A stretch of DNA of 64,000 nucleotides from positions 1 to 64,000 of IMG/VR virus record IMGVR_UViG_3300020420_000012; one strand, written 5' to 3'. Of this stretch, positions 9,093-19,021 are shown one piece after another. The notes under the pieces are model-generated. The model was not told the origin of the DNA and made no database searches. It saw nothing but the letters and a program-made list of their open reading frames with translations. The first letter of the stretch is position 1. Every line of letters starts with the position of its first letter. The stretch comes from a virus. A program made the position numbers and the translations under genes.

Positions 9093-9786
9093 TTCTAATA
9101 CTTCTTGGTATAGGCTGATGTGTTATTACAACCGGCTGATTATTGAGTTCTTCTTTTTTATAGCAATAAACAAAGTTCCATCTTGCATCCGGATCTGGAA
9201 AGTAATCTCTTTTAATTTTATATTTAGTCTTGTTTTGCAGCCACCAATAGGTCCACATGTCCCACGGCCTTAAATATTCTGGATATAATTCATAGTTCCA
9301 ATTCCATAATCCAGAGTTTTGATCTACATAAAGAAGCCACCACTGTTTCATAAATTCAAGTGTGTGTTTTTTATTATTATATAAAAATAAACCGCAATGA
9401 TCTTCAAGCTTGCCTCCTTTAAATGTTGATTTAATTGAAGCTGCATATGTTCTTGCTCGAGTAATTGTAATATCATTTTCATGATTATGCTGATTAAATA
9501 TTAACTTTACGTCTTCATGACTAACAAAAGTATCGCAGTCTATGTAACAGGTTAATTTATATGGTGTTCTAGAAAGAGCCCAAAGTTTTGTTCTTTTATG
9601 ATTAGGTACATTTTTAGTTATTATATTATCAAAAATATTATAATCATTTTCTTCAGGCCAGCCATCTATCGTAAATAAAGTTATTTTACTTTCTGGCCAA
9701 TATTCTTTTAAACTTTGTGCTGAGTATCTTGCTGCTATTAAGAATGCTTTATTAATAGTTGCAACATAGATAAAACCATTATTCAT
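9079..9786 (-). CDS. Glycosyltransferase-like protein (DxD)
   Basis: This 235-residue protein has a GT-A type nucleotide-sugar transferase pattern: an N-terminal FIYVATINKAFLIAARYSAQSL segment, ITLFTID strand, and the metal-binding DCD in CYIDCDTFVS near residue 84. A GLFLYNNKKHTLEFMKQWW segment and the C-terminal VVITHQPIPRS end are also seen. It lacks membrane helices. It overlaps both neighbours and is co-transcribed with the oxygenase-like gene. With the second glycosyltransferase at 7183 it forms a pair within one island, consistent with glycan synthesis or fibre glycosylation. Confidence 0.7.
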   Translation of the reverse strand: MNNGFIYVATINKAFLIAARYSAQSLKEYWPESKITLFTIDGWPEENDYNIFDNIITKNVPNHKRTKLWALSRTPYKLTCYIDCDTFVSHEDVKLIFNQHNHENDITITRARTYAASIKSTFKGGKLEDHCGLFLYNNKKHTLEFMKQWWLLYVDQNSGLWNWNYELYPEYLRPWDMWTYWWLQNKTKYKIKRDYFPDPDARWNFVYCYKKEELNNQPVVITHQPIPRSIRNAKY

Positions 9787-10192
9787 TTTCTTTTAAGATC
9801 AACGCTGCTGAATAAGCAGTTACTTCAAATATAGTTTTAGCTTTTCTTATTTTAGATTTAAGTTCTCTATTTTTAGATTTTTTGATTTCTTCAATCTCAA
9901 AAGCTTCGAGCTTTGCTGAAAACAGCGCATCAGCTTTCATTCTTTCAATTTGTTCTTTTTCTGCTTCTTTTTTCTTTTGTCTATTTAAATTATCTTTTTC
10001 TAATAATTCATTTGTGTATGAATCAATTTGTTCTATTGTAAAAGTTTCAAATATTTCTTTCCAGTCTGGATTACCATCATTTGTGTTTACGACAGAAGCA
10101 ATTTGTTCTTTTCCATCAGTGAATCTAAATTTACACATGACTTGTGTTTTTTGTTGATTTCCCCAATAGGGGTCTAATATTGTGCGTGACAT
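9779..10192 (-). CDS. Conserved-type structural/hypothetical protein, coiled coil
   Basis: This 137-residue protein has a beta-rich N-terminus (MSRTILDPYWGNQQKTQVMCKFRF) and a long charged helix from about 65 to 120 rich in Lys and Glu, ending in FEVTAYSAALILKENE. Its function is not recognised. It has a GGAG site 6-10 nt before the ATG and overlaps the downstream glycosyltransferase gene by 8 nt. Its place just after the fibre-like gene at 10209-11225 suggests a fibre chaperone or baseplate accessory role, but this is inference. Confidence 0.55.
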   Translation of the reverse strand: MSRTILDPYWGNQQKTQVMCKFRFTDGKEQIASVVNTNDGNPDWKEIFETFTIEQIDSYTNELLEKDNLNRQKKKEAEKEQIERMKADALFSAKLEAFEIEEIKKSKNRELKSKIRKAKTIFEVTAYSAALILKENE

Positions 10193-10208
10193 TATATAAC
10201 TCCAATAA

Positions 10209-11225
10209 TTAAGCGATTCTCACCCATAACCTAACTGTACTTATAGTTTCAGTAGTATTTTGAACTCTAAGACCTGCAAAAGTATCATTAAAAAAACCTG
10301 TGAAAGTATTATTAAATGAACCAGTAAAAGTTTTTGCTATTGTTCCAGCAAAAGAACCACCAACGTTTCCATTAAAGAATGCAGTGTATGTTGTATTAAA
10401 AAAACCTGTAAAAGTATTATTAAAAGTGCCAGTAAATGTATTTGAAAAACTTGGACCAGCAAAAGACGAAAGCGCAATCTCATATCGAGTATCATTAAGC
10501 GCTTGGCCAGCAACAACCCATGTGCCACCACTCGTTGGAGCGTTTGTTTGTAGTTTATATTGCCCTACGCCAGATTTGATCTGATTTCTTAGTCTTGTTG
10601 TATACTGTTTAATTTCTGTGTCAGTCATTTCTCTTAAAGATGAACTGGCGGCCACATACTTTAATGGCCTTACTGTTGCCGGTGTACTTGCAGGTGCTGA
10701 TTTTCTCCACAGTTTTGTAGTGTTAGAAGTATTTTGTAAACTATCTGTTATTGTGGCTTTTTCAACCCATGTTCCATCAGTCGGTGCAGAAGGCTGCAGC
10801 TTATACATTCCTACACCACTGTTTACTAGTTTTGTTTGAGTGTCTGCAATAAAGTCAACGTTAACTTTAGTGTCGTTCATTCTCTGGATATTATCTCCAG
10901 AGCTATCAAGTGCTAGTGGTCTTGTTGAATTTGATATGCTTTCAGATGCTGTACCTAAATTTTGATAAAAGTTAAATAAGGTTTGTTGAACGCTACTATC
11001 AGATGCTTCAGTACCAGGAGCGTTTGCTCTATTTGTATCAGTAAATGTTCCAATTAATGTTAATCCGCTAGTAATACCCGGATTTACCAATACTGATCCA
11101 ACATCTGAGTCCGATGAATTAAAATCTGTTAATAAAACATGAGCTAAATAGTCTTTATCAGCAGAATCATTCATCTCCTGAATTACAGAACCACTTGAAG
11201 TCTGTTTAAGAACGACATTAACCAT
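10209..11225 (-). CDS. Tail fibre-like structural protein with NTFTG repeats
   Basis: This 338-residue protein has three imperfect domains. Repeated segments end in MNDS/MNDT or MTDTEI and contain GVGMYKLQ or GVGQYKLQ, APTDGTW-V and NTxLWR. The C-terminal third has about eight short FNNTFTGxF repeats expected to form a fibrous beta structure. Such repeats occur in adhesins of marine T4-like phages. It has an AGGAAG ribosome site and is 3 nt from the upstream gene stop, consistent with the late fibre operon. Confidence 0.65.
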   Translation of the reverse strand: MVNVVLKQTSSGSVIQEMNDSADKDYLAHVLLTDFNSSDSDVGSVLVNPGITSGLTLIGTFTDTNRANAPGTEASDSSVQQTLFNFYQNLGTASESISNSTRPLALDSSGDNIQRMNDTKVNVDFIADTQTKLVNSGVGMYKLQPSAPTDGTWVEKATITDSLQNTSNTTKLWRKSAPASTPATVRPLKYVAASSSLREMTDTEIKQYTTRLRNQIKSGVGQYKLQTNAPTSGGTWVVAGQALNDTRYEIALSSFAGPSFSNTFTGTFNNTFTGFFNTTYTAFFNGNVGGSFAGTIAKTFTGSFNNTFTGFFNDTFAGLRVQNTTETISTVRLWVRIA

Positions 11226-11228
11226 AAT

Positions 11229-11990
11229 TTAACTTCCTGGTGAACGAATAGTTTTTAATGTGTTACCTGCTACATCTTTTATCAATATAGTTACAGCACT
11301 TGCAAATTTTGCACTCGTAATTTGATTATCTGCTAACTTACCGTTTTCTATTGTTGTATTTGCAATTTTTGCATTTGTAACTGCTAAGTCATTAATTTTT
11401 GCGGTTTCTACAGCATCAGTTGCTAGCTTGCCGGCAGTAACTTGTAAATTAGCTATATGAGCAGTATCAATCGAAAGATCTGTATAGTGTTCAGAATTAA
11501 TTGCATCATCAGCTATTTTATCGCCGTTAACTGCATCGGCTGCTATTCTATCAGTCGTGACAGAGAGATTTTCAAGCATGCTACTATTTACTGTACCTGT
11601 TGGAATAAAGAATCTCTTTTCAGACGAATCAAAACCAATACCATTTGCACTATCTTTTTGAAACAATGAAGAAATGCTAGAGTTGTTTGCACTAATATTT
11701 GTGTTTATTAAGGCTTGTGTTTCTGCACTATCATATGAATTTGCACGAATCACTGAAGGTGCTCGAGCGCTATCAAGTAAGTTTAATCCAGCTACTAGAG
11801 ATAGTATGTTGTCTGAGTCTGTTTTAAGCACAAGTGAATTAACAGAATTTATAGCTTGCACTAAGTCAGAGTCAGCACTACCCGGTATGTTAGCCAAATT
11901 AGCAGGATCACCGACGTTAACTGATATTTGATTCGTTTGATTTACGAGCGTAGTTACTGGATCTGCTAATGCTATTATCGGTCTAACCAT
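11229..11990 (-). CDS. Tail fibre-like protein with DxI/A repeat coil
   Basis: This 253-residue protein has an N-terminus rich in Asp-Ser-Ala. About residues 130-235 carry a repeated pattern of roughly 10-15 residues (DRIAADAVNGDKIADDAI, AGKLATDAV, AKINDLAV, AKIANTTI, GKLADNQI) typical of trimeric beta-helical or coiled fibre shafts. A GGAG site precedes the ATG. It overlaps the upstream 71-residue gene by 8 nt. Function as a fibre component is inferred from composition and position. Confidence 0.65.
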   Translation of the reverse strand: MVRPIIALADPVTTLVNQTNQISVNVGDPANLANIPGSADSDLVQAINSVNSLVLKTDSDNILSLVAGLNLLDSARAPSVIRANSYDSAETQALINTNISANNSSISSLFQKDSANGIGFDSSEKRFFIPTGTVNSSMLENLSVTTDRIAADAVNGDKIADDAINSEHYTDLSIDTAHIANLQVTAGKLATDAVETAKINDLAVTNAKIANTTIENGKLADNQITSAKFASAVTILIKDVAGNTLKTIRSPGS

Positions 11991-12198
11991 CTAATTTCTC
12001 CACTATAGTTTTAAGCATAGATTTAATATCACCAACTTCATTTTTTAAATCTTCAAGTTCTTTTTCTTTATCTAAACGCTTTTGTTTTCTTTCTCTTGCT
12101 GCCTGTATTTCATTCTTATTTATATTCAATATAATTCCTGTACCTTTTACTCTTGCATAACCAGAATGGCCTTTTATTTTTACTAGATTTTGTTTCAT
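11983..12198 (-). CDS. Small coiled-coil protein
   Basis: This 71-residue protein has a basic N-terminus (MKQNLVKIKGHSGYARVKG) and a Lys/Glu heptad-like helix from about 30 to 70. No family function is recognised. The start codon overlaps the stop of the 531-residue gene (TAATG), implying translational coupling. A fibre assembly or connector role is possible from context. Confidence 0.6.
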   Translation of the reverse strand: MKQNLVKIKGHSGYARVKGTGIILNINKNEIQAARERKQKRLDKEKELEDLKNEVGDIKSMLKTIVEKLDG

Positions 12199-13793
12199 TA
12201 AACAGCCAATGCGATTATTCTTAAGTCTCTAATCAAAGGTACTTTAGCTTGATTTGTACTTCTCATAGTAATTTTAATTTGATATTTTGTAAAAGCTGAA
12301 ATCAAGTTACCACCTTCACCTCCTATTAGATATGTATACTGTTTAAAAACTTCTCGAGATTGTGAACTTGGAATTACATTTTCAGCTGGAGCTAAAGTAA
12401 AATTTTTAGTTTTTATATCTTCATCAGACGTTGCTGTTCTAAAATATAATTGAAAATCAGCTTCACTAGGTCTACTTGCAGATAAAAGTATTTTTAATCC
12501 AACAGCATCTTCTTCTAATTCTACAACTCTTGTAAAGTGTCGAGCTGCAGAGGATCCACCTACTGCAGAATCTTCACTACCAAAAACAAGAGGTGTGTTA
12601 AAATTAGGTCTGCTTAAAGCCGAATCTTGAAAGTCAATAACGTTATCACACAATGTAGCAGACATTCTTTGAGTATCAATCATAGGCGAAACATTAGAAT
12701 CTATTGTTGACAAGTTGACTCTAAAATCAAGTGACTTTGTTGTTGTGTCACTGAATAAAATATTTTCATTACTATCCGACATCACAACAAATCTACTTTC
12801 TGCTATATTATTTTTATTTCTTTGTAATGCTTGAAAGTCACTTACTTTGTCTTGGACTATTTCAGCGCCTGCGTACGATGATGTTTTAACCGGTTTAAAA
12901 GCTGTTGCAACAAACGTATTTTTTGGTTGTAAGATTTGTGTGTGTGGATAAATTAAGTTATATGGAATGTGCGTCGTAGCGAAGCAACTATCTCCGCCTC
13001 CAACTGCATCAGCTGATGCCGCTGCGCCAGCTTCGAATGTATATCCAGTAAAATCAACAGCAGTTACGTCTCTACTTCCTTCTAAATTGGCCTTCGAAAT
13101 TCCACCTACACCTGCCGTAGGTATTCCTCTTATACTTACTTTACTACCTACTTGTAAGCCACTGCTTCTATGTGTTACTCTTACGGTAGCATCTCCGCTT
13201 GAAGTAATTATTGGATTTGTAAATAATCTTTTTTGAGCTAAAGAAGCGTTATGAAAAATTGCCGTGCCTCGTGTGTTGTTAAATTTAGCTTGATGTAATC
13301 GAAAAGTTAAATCTTGATTTTGAGACGGGGTAAACGTCGCTCCGTTTTGTGAGTAAAATAAACTTCCTAGAACAGGCTGTTTGTTTATTCTTTTTGAAGT
13401 AGCACCGAAGGTAAACTCGTCCATCTCTGCTATATAAATTAAATAATCAAGTGAGTCAGCAATTACTACAATGGCAAAGTCTTCTTTACCTTTTAAAAAT
13501 ATCGGTTCATCAAATCTAAATTCAGTAGGTGTCAGCTCTGGGCCTGTTGTATCAACATTAACACTTGAAGCAGATTTTGTTACAATACTGCCTGGTATTA
13601 TTTGTGAGGAAGAAGGATACCCATTTACCATAGGTCTTAGTTGCACTTGTACAGGTAATGCTGTTCCAGCTGTAGGTTTGGCTTGAAAATATAAATCAAT
13701 CTGAGTACAGTAAACACCGTTAATTTCTTCTATAAAGAATGATTGAGCAATCGGTTGTTTGTTTAATCGATAACCGGTTGAAGTTACTGGCAT
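12198..13793 (-). CDS. Virion structural protein, baseplate-associated (DUF4815-partner type)
   Basis: This 531-residue beta-rich protein opens with RLNKQPIAQSFFIEEINGVYCTQIDLYF and has FRFDEPIFLKGKEDFAIVVI and RINKQPVLGSLFYSQNGATF blocks. From memory, similar blocks occur in the C-terminal part of large DUF4815 baseplate/fibre proteins of marine T4-like phages. Here it is a separate gene with its own AGGAG site, 38 nt downstream of the DUF4815 gene. The split is thus apparently real and not a frameshift. It is predicted to sit at the baseplate periphery. Confidence 0.6.
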   Translation of the reverse strand: MPVTSTGYRLNKQPIAQSFFIEEINGVYCTQIDLYFQAKPTAGTALPVQVQLRPMVNGYPSSSQIIPGSIVTKSASSVNVDTTGPELTPTEFRFDEPIFLKGKEDFAIVVIADSLDYLIYIAEMDEFTFGATSKRINKQPVLGSLFYSQNGATFTPSQNQDLTFRLHQAKFNNTRGTAIFHNASLAQKRLFTNPIITSSGDATVRVTHRSSGLQVGSKVSIRGIPTAGVGGISKANLEGSRDVTAVDFTGYTFEAGAAASADAVGGGDSCFATTHIPYNLIYPHTQILQPKNTFVATAFKPVKTSSYAGAEIVQDKVSDFQALQRNKNNIAESRFVVMSDSNENILFSDTTTKSLDFRVNLSTIDSNVSPMIDTQRMSATLCDNVIDFQDSALSRPNFNTPLVFGSEDSAVGGSSAARHFTRVVELEEDAVGLKILLSASRPSEADFQLYFRTATSDEDIKTKNFTLAPAENVIPSSQSREVFKQYTYLIGGEGGNLISAFTKYQIKITMRSTNQAKVPLIRDLRIIALAV

Positions 13794-13831
13794 CTTATAA
13801 TTCTCCTATATTAATTATTTTTTTCATAATT

Positions 13832-16800
13832 CTACCAATTTCCATGATCACTAGCATCACCAGCACCCGGACCAGAAGCATCGGCCTCAACGTCTCCAGA
13901 GAAATCATTGCTTGGATTTGAACCTGATTGATCTGCACCATCAGCTTCAACATCTCCGGAATAATCATTGTTATCTCCACCCCACTCATTTCCTGGAGGA
14001 TCACCAGATGTGTCGTTTGCGTTGTCTGCATCTATTTCAGTCCCCGGACCATGTGTGCCATCGCCTTCATCACCACCACCGCCGCCTTGGCTGTTATTGT
14101 TAATGTAGTAACCTTGAATTCCAAGAACTCGAGTTGATGTATATGTTGCTTCTTTTGTATCTAAGTAACCTGTAGCGGTATATGCTGCTGCGGCATGGCT
14201 ACCAGCGTCATCTTCATTATCTACATTTATATCCATTATTTTAAACTTTACTGAACCCGTACGTACTCTTTTGTCATCGTTATTAGGAACAATAAATGAA
14301 CCTACGACTTCGCCGTTTCCATCAGTTACAAGATTGTCTACTGATCCACCAGATGGATGTGTATACACGTCTTTTAAAGTATTTCCTGGATCTGTGTTTA
14401 TGGTTGAATAGTTAGTAAAACCTCCGGTTTCTTCTCTTACTAGATCGCCTAAATTAAATCCATCAATAAATGCAAAATGTTTTGTGTTTGGTCTTAATCC
14501 TGTGGCTTTGAAAAATATTTGTCTCGCTCTACAAAAAGGTATGAACGCTGTCTGAATTACTCTATCTTCTATTAAATCAAGAACAATTTGATCTGATACA
14601 ACTCTATTAACCATATTACTAATTTGTTGAGTTTGATTATTTACCGCTAATTCTTCAGTAGAAATACCACCCCAACTCCATGACCAGTTATTCCAGTTAA
14701 AAGCATTTTGTGTGTTAAGTACTGTTCCGCCAGGTATAGATATGTCTGGCAATCTTTCAACGTCTCTCCATTCATCTGAAGCCGGCGATAAAATAATTGT
14801 GCCTTCATATATTGTAATGTTGAATGGATTTATTCTTATTGCTTTAGTAGCGTCTTTTTGATTAATATATAAATCTTCAGTAAAAGACATGTATATGTTA
14901 TCACCTCTTCTTACAGTGCCTAAAGCCAATGAAGCAGCTGAATCAAAGAATAATTTAACGTTATTTTCTTCAAACGCTGGTCTTAATATATGTCCAATAG
15001 GATCAATAGATGCTCTGTATTCTTTATGAGTAATATCTGATCCTTTATGATTATTAAAATTATCTACAAAAAAACCTGATTTAGTTCTATCATTACCAGC
15101 GGAGTCGAGTACTTCAAGATGTTTTGTATCTAACTCAAGTAAATTTAGCGATGTTATTTCTTCAAGTCTATCAATCCTTTTTTCTATGTTTGTAATGTCT
15201 TTCATTGTATGACGCTTATGTCTTATAGCTCTTACTTCAACGTCAGAGTCATCATCTGTGTTTGGATTTAATTTAATGTCATATAATCCAAGTGTATTTT
15301 CTGGTTTTTCAGGAAATCCTGGATTAAAACCAGCAGTTCCATTAAAAAATCTTACTATTCCATCTCTATCAATAACTAACTTTCCAGTTTTTGCTAAGTA
15401 ATATTCATTTGTTGATAAAGCTAAAGTTCCAGGTTGAGGAAGCTCGTTAACAATTGCTCCTTTAGAAGTATCTGAAAATTGACCAGCAGAATCCATCACT
15501 GATCTAAAATCTAAAAAGTTTCTTAAGAAAATTCTTTTACCACTTGATAATCTAAATGTTGGAATCTTATCGTAATCAATTTGACCATCGTATGAATTAA
15601 CACCAAAAAAGTCACCACCTTGGTGCGTAAAATGCTTGAATGTCACTGTTACATTACCTGTTGGAGCAGTTCTACCTGCTCTTAAAATAAGTCTTCCTAG
15701 TGCATAATGATTGTCTCTTTGACCATCATCGACAAAAAAGTCATCAGCAAATGAAAGACTACTATCAGTTGATTTTACAATTTCATCAACACTAAATATG
15801 TCAGCCTTTGCAAGATTTATTTGTTTGTTAACAACTGTGTATTGCTTAGTAGTGGTTGTTAAAACTTTTTGTCTTTGAGTTGGATTAGATTTATTAACGT
15901 ATGCAAAAACTTGTACCGCTTGACTTGGTGGTAAACCTGTAATTGTTGCACCGGTTCCACCTCCTGTTATGCTAGTACTAGCATCGCCGGTTAAAGTACT
16001 TGGTTGAAATATATCACTATCAGTACCAATTATCCAGTCACCTTCATTTGTAAATACTTCGTTACTTGCTAAACCACTTAATGAAAAAGAACCGGCACCA
16101 TCGGTAGTACCAGTAAACCTTCTTTGTACGGCAAAAGATACAGGTGTTATATTCTTTGGTCTAGGATGAGATACACCAAACAGTGATTTATTTATTGTTG
16201 GTTCTTTTATTGCAGCCTTCGAGTTTTGAAGTACTGGCTCGAAATATTGAGTTCCACTAGTTCCTATACTTTTGACTTGACGAAACGATTTGCCTGAATT
16301 CATCTGTATATCAAATAAATAAAATCTTAAATTATTGCCATCTTCATTTATTGACTTAACACGCGCAGTACCTATTGTTGATCCACCGTAATCTACAGCA
16401 TCTCTTAAATTAAGTTGTTCAAAAATTGCAATGTTAGGTAATTTTTTATTTGAGGTGTCTACACTTGGATTAACAATAACATAATTACCAAACTCTATTT
16501 GCGTAGCTTCGTTTGTAAACGTTAACGTTTCTGTTGGTTTAGCAATTCTTAATGTAGTAGGAAAATCTCTTGCTGCTCTAAATCCTTCGACTACCGCAAC
16601 CCCAGGGCTTACATTCAATAATAAATGAGTATTTTGAGAATCTTTTTCAAAATTTACGAAAAAAGGTTTTACAAAATAATCACCAGAATTTTCTTTAATT
16701 CTTTGTGCGATTACTTTATTAGGTACATTATATGAGTTAGTATCATTTACTGCATTGTAAATTACACCTTTTTTAACAGTTGCGACATGGACAAAATTTT

Positions 16801-17587
16801 CATCAGAATTTACATCACTTCTTTCTGCAAATGTTAAAGTTATTCTATATCTATCTGCTCCAGGTGCAGTTAAGTTTGGATTTGCGCCTTGGTTATCAAA
16901 TAAACTAACGTCGTCTGCTGAAGTTACGACTTGTTCTAAAGTTTTAAATCCAATTTCTGTGTTAGCGTCATCAGAATATTGAGATATTATTTTTGATAAA
17001 TCTTGAGTGAAAACAAAGTGCCCCGCAACGTAGTATATACCTGAAAGAATAGTCGCTTGTATTCCAGCTCCAACAGCAGGATCATCTACAGTATTAGTAC
17101 CTTGAACATCCATTGTTGTGGAGCCACCACCAACAGTAAGAGTTTCACCAGCTGTAAATCTTTTAGTAGTACTTCCACCGCTAGTGCCAGTGTTTATGTA
17201 TTGCACATAAAGAGTATCTATAGAAAGATTGCTTTGCGATGCCGGCAAAACTTCAATTATTTTTGCTACTATCGAAGATGTACCACCTTGAATGTTTTGA
17301 TTAACTATTGTGCTAGTATCAATACCTGATAGAGCTCCTCCAGCTAATTTAACAAACTCATACCTACTGTTTAAGTTTACACCACCAGGTTTGACAACGC
17401 CACCTTCTTTAAATACATTATTACCAAATCTTGTAATTTGTTCTTGTAATATAGTTTGTAATTGATTTAGTTCTCTAGCTTGTAATGCTTTTCCGGAGTT
17501 AAACAGTATTTTATGAAATCCTGCACTATCCGAAAAATCATCTTTATAAGTTGTACTAAAAGTTTGATTTGTTAATGTACTTACCAT
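13832..17587 (-). CDS. DUF4815-type baseplate structural protein
   Basis: This 1251-residue structural protein has an N-terminus containing FNSGKALQARELNQLQTIL, the signature I associate with DUF4815 phage baseplate proteins. A large beta-rich middle follows. The C-terminal ~90 residues are a Gly/Asp-rich low-complexity tail with repeats of the type SGDVEADGA. An AGGAA site precedes the ATG and the gene follows the stop at 17596 closely. It is predicted to be a peripheral baseplate wedge or fibre-attachment protein. The acidic tail may bind divalent cations or be a linker. Confidence 0.75.
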   Translation of the reverse strand: MVSTLTNQTFSTTYKDDFSDSAGFHKILFNSGKALQARELNQLQTILQEQITRFGNNVFKEGGVVKPGGVNLNSRYEFVKLAGGALSGIDTSTIVNQNIQGGTSSIVAKIIEVLPASQSNLSIDTLYVQYINTGTSGGSTTKRFTAGETLTVGGGSTTMDVQGTNTVDDPAVGAGIQATILSGIYYVAGHFVFTQDLSKIISQYSDDANTEIGFKTLEQVVTSADDVSLFDNQGANPNLTAPGADRYRITLTFAERSDVNSDENFVHVATVKKGVIYNAVNDTNSYNVPNKVIAQRIKENSGDYFVKPFFVNFEKDSQNTHLLLNVSPGVAVVEGFRAARDFPTTLRIAKPTETLTFTNEATQIEFGNYVIVNPSVDTSNKKLPNIAIFEQLNLRDAVDYGGSTIGTARVKSINEDGNNLRFYLFDIQMNSGKSFRQVKSIGTSGTQYFEPVLQNSKAAIKEPTINKSLFGVSHPRPKNITPVSFAVQRRFTGTTDGAGSFSLSGLASNEVFTNEGDWIIGTDSDIFQPSTLTGDASTSITGGGTGATITGLPPSQAVQVFAYVNKSNPTQRQKVLTTTTKQYTVVNKQINLAKADIFSVDEIVKSTDSSLSFADDFFVDDGQRDNHYALGRLILRAGRTAPTGNVTVTFKHFTHQGGDFFGVNSYDGQIDYDKIPTFRLSSGKRIFLRNFLDFRSVMDSAGQFSDTSKGAIVNELPQPGTLALSTNEYYLAKTGKLVIDRDGIVRFFNGTAGFNPGFPEKPENTLGLYDIKLNPNTDDDSDVEVRAIRHKRHTMKDITNIEKRIDRLEEITSLNLLELDTKHLEVLDSAGNDRTKSGFFVDNFNNHKGSDITHKEYRASIDPIGHILRPAFEENNVKLFFDSAASLALGTVRRGDNIYMSFTEDLYINQKDATKAIRINPFNITIYEGTIILSPASDEWRDVERLPDISIPGGTVLNTQNAFNWNNWSWSWGGISTEELAVNNQTQQISNMVNRVVSDQIVLDLIEDRVIQTAFIPFCRARQIFFKATGLRPNTKHFAFIDGFNLGDLVREETGGFTNYSTINTDPGNTLKDVYTHPSGGSVDNLVTDGNGEVVGSFIVPNNDDKRVRTGSVKFKIMDINVDNEDDAGSHAAAAYTATGYLDTKEATYTSTRVLGIQGYYINNNSQGGGGGDEGDGTHGPGTEIDADNANDTSGDPPGNEWGGDNNDYSGDVEADGADQSGSNPSNDFSGDVEADASGPGAGDASDHGNW

Positions 17588-17595
17588 TTTAATTC

Positions 17596-19008
17596 CTAAA
17601 GTGTTATTACGACCTTGATGTCTTCAGTTTGATCAGTGCTCCTAGTAACCGGTGCTCTATTTTCTATGTATAGTAGTTCTCCGGATAATAGTTTTATGTC
17701 ATCTGCTGAATCACCTTTAGTATTTGCGTCAAGACCGGCTGCAACTGTAGTTGCACTGTTACCACCACCTTGTATCGTTTCATTTTCTGCAAATGTATGA
17801 AATCCTGTTGTTTCTGTCTGATGGAAAAATATTTTATCACCTACGACTTCATCAACTAAACCTTTTGCTCCAGAAGTTTGTCCTGTTATGGTTGTATCTG
17901 CAGTAAAATTTGCTGCATCAACAGCACTTGTAACTAATAAAAATCTTATTGCTCTTCCGGATGCAACGTCTAATGCGGAGTCTGCACCAGCAATTCCTTT
18001 AAAAACTCTTGGATTTCTAAACAATCCTACTTGTCTAAAATCGTTTCCTACAATAAAATCATTATTCTCATTTCCACTTGGTTTAGTATTAAACATTAAT
18101 GATGTTGAAAGTAAATCTGTTCTTGCATCTGCACCGATACCACTATCTGGACCTATGATAACTCTTGCAGTTGCTTGTACTCCACCTGCACTATCAGGAG
18201 CTGGTATAAGCACACTTGCAAAGTCAAAACCTCTGCCCATTTGCATGGCACTATCTGCACTTGAATCAAGTTCAATTTTTGTGATAGATCCACCATTTAC
18301 TGTCGCAGTAATTGCAGGAGTACTATCGCCATCTCCTTGAATGACAACAGCAGGTGGAGAAGCATCGACGTATCCTGAACCGCTGTTTGTCATCACTACA
18401 CCTAAAATTTGCCCGGGCACTGCCGCGTCTTGAACGTTTTTTTGTAAAACTTCAAGTGGTTCTAGTGTTCTGTTTAAAGTAGCAGAATCAAGTTGAAGTT
18501 GAGTAGGTAAAAAATTTGCAGATAAAAATTTATTTGCATTTGCCGCACCCATTGAATATATGTACTTCCAAACGTAACCATCTGAAAGTTTAAATGCTTT
18601 TGTTCCAGTGCCACTTGGTTTTACAGTTGATACTTGTATTGCACCACTTGCATCTTTTGAAGGTTTAAGACAAACATAAACTTGATTATCTTCAGTTAAA
18701 ACATAATAGCTATTAGTGGAAGGTTGAGTTGCAAAAGTATCATCAAATCCTTGGTATTTATTTCCTGACGTCCAATTGTGTCTTGGAATAACGTAGCTGC
18801 AAGTCTGTGCTGATTTCATCGACTGAAGAGCTGCTCTTAAGTTTCTATCTTCTCTTCTACTATCAAGAGGAGTCGTGACATTTTCTGCAGAATCATAAGG
18901 CTCTGACTTTCCTATACCAATATAATATCTTGACGAATCAAGTCTTACTTCATCAAATATCAGTTGAGCAAATTTTCTTTTTAATTTTTTAGTTATTATT
19001 GCTGGCAT
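17596..19008 (-). CDS. Baseplate wedge-type structural protein (gp8-like position)
   Basis: This 470-residue protein opens with ITKKLKRKFAQLIFDEVRL, then YYIGIGKSEPYDS and SYVIPRHNWTSGNKY segments, with a GYVWKYIYSM block near residue 145. Marine T4-like phages carry a similar protein between gp6 and the fibre genes. I infer a baseplate wedge component. It has an AAGGAT site and is followed 8 nt later by the DUF4815 gene. A direct gp8 assignment is not secure from sequence alone. Confidence 0.6.
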   Translation of the reverse strand: MPAIITKKLKRKFAQLIFDEVRLDSSRYYIGIGKSEPYDSAENVTTPLDSRREDRNLRAALQSMKSAQTCSYVIPRHNWTSGNKYQGFDDTFATQPSTNSYYVLTEDNQVYVCLKPSKDASGAIQVSTVKPSGTGTKAFKLSDGYVWKYIYSMGAANANKFLSANFLPTQLQLDSATLNRTLEPLEVLQKNVQDAAVPGQILGVVMTNSGSGYVDASPPAVVIQGDGDSTPAITATVNGGSITKIELDSSADSAMQMGRGFDFASVLIPAPDSAGGVQATARVIIGPDSGIGADARTDLLSTSLMFNTKPSGNENNDFIVGNDFRQVGLFRNPRVFKGIAGADSALDVASGRAIRFLLVTSAVDAANFTADTTITGQTSGAKGLVDEVVGDKIFFHQTETTGFHTFAENETIQGGGNSATTVAAGLDANTKGDSADDIKLLSGELLYIENRAPVTRSTDQTEDIKVVITL

Positions 19009-19021
19009 GTTAAATCCTTAT

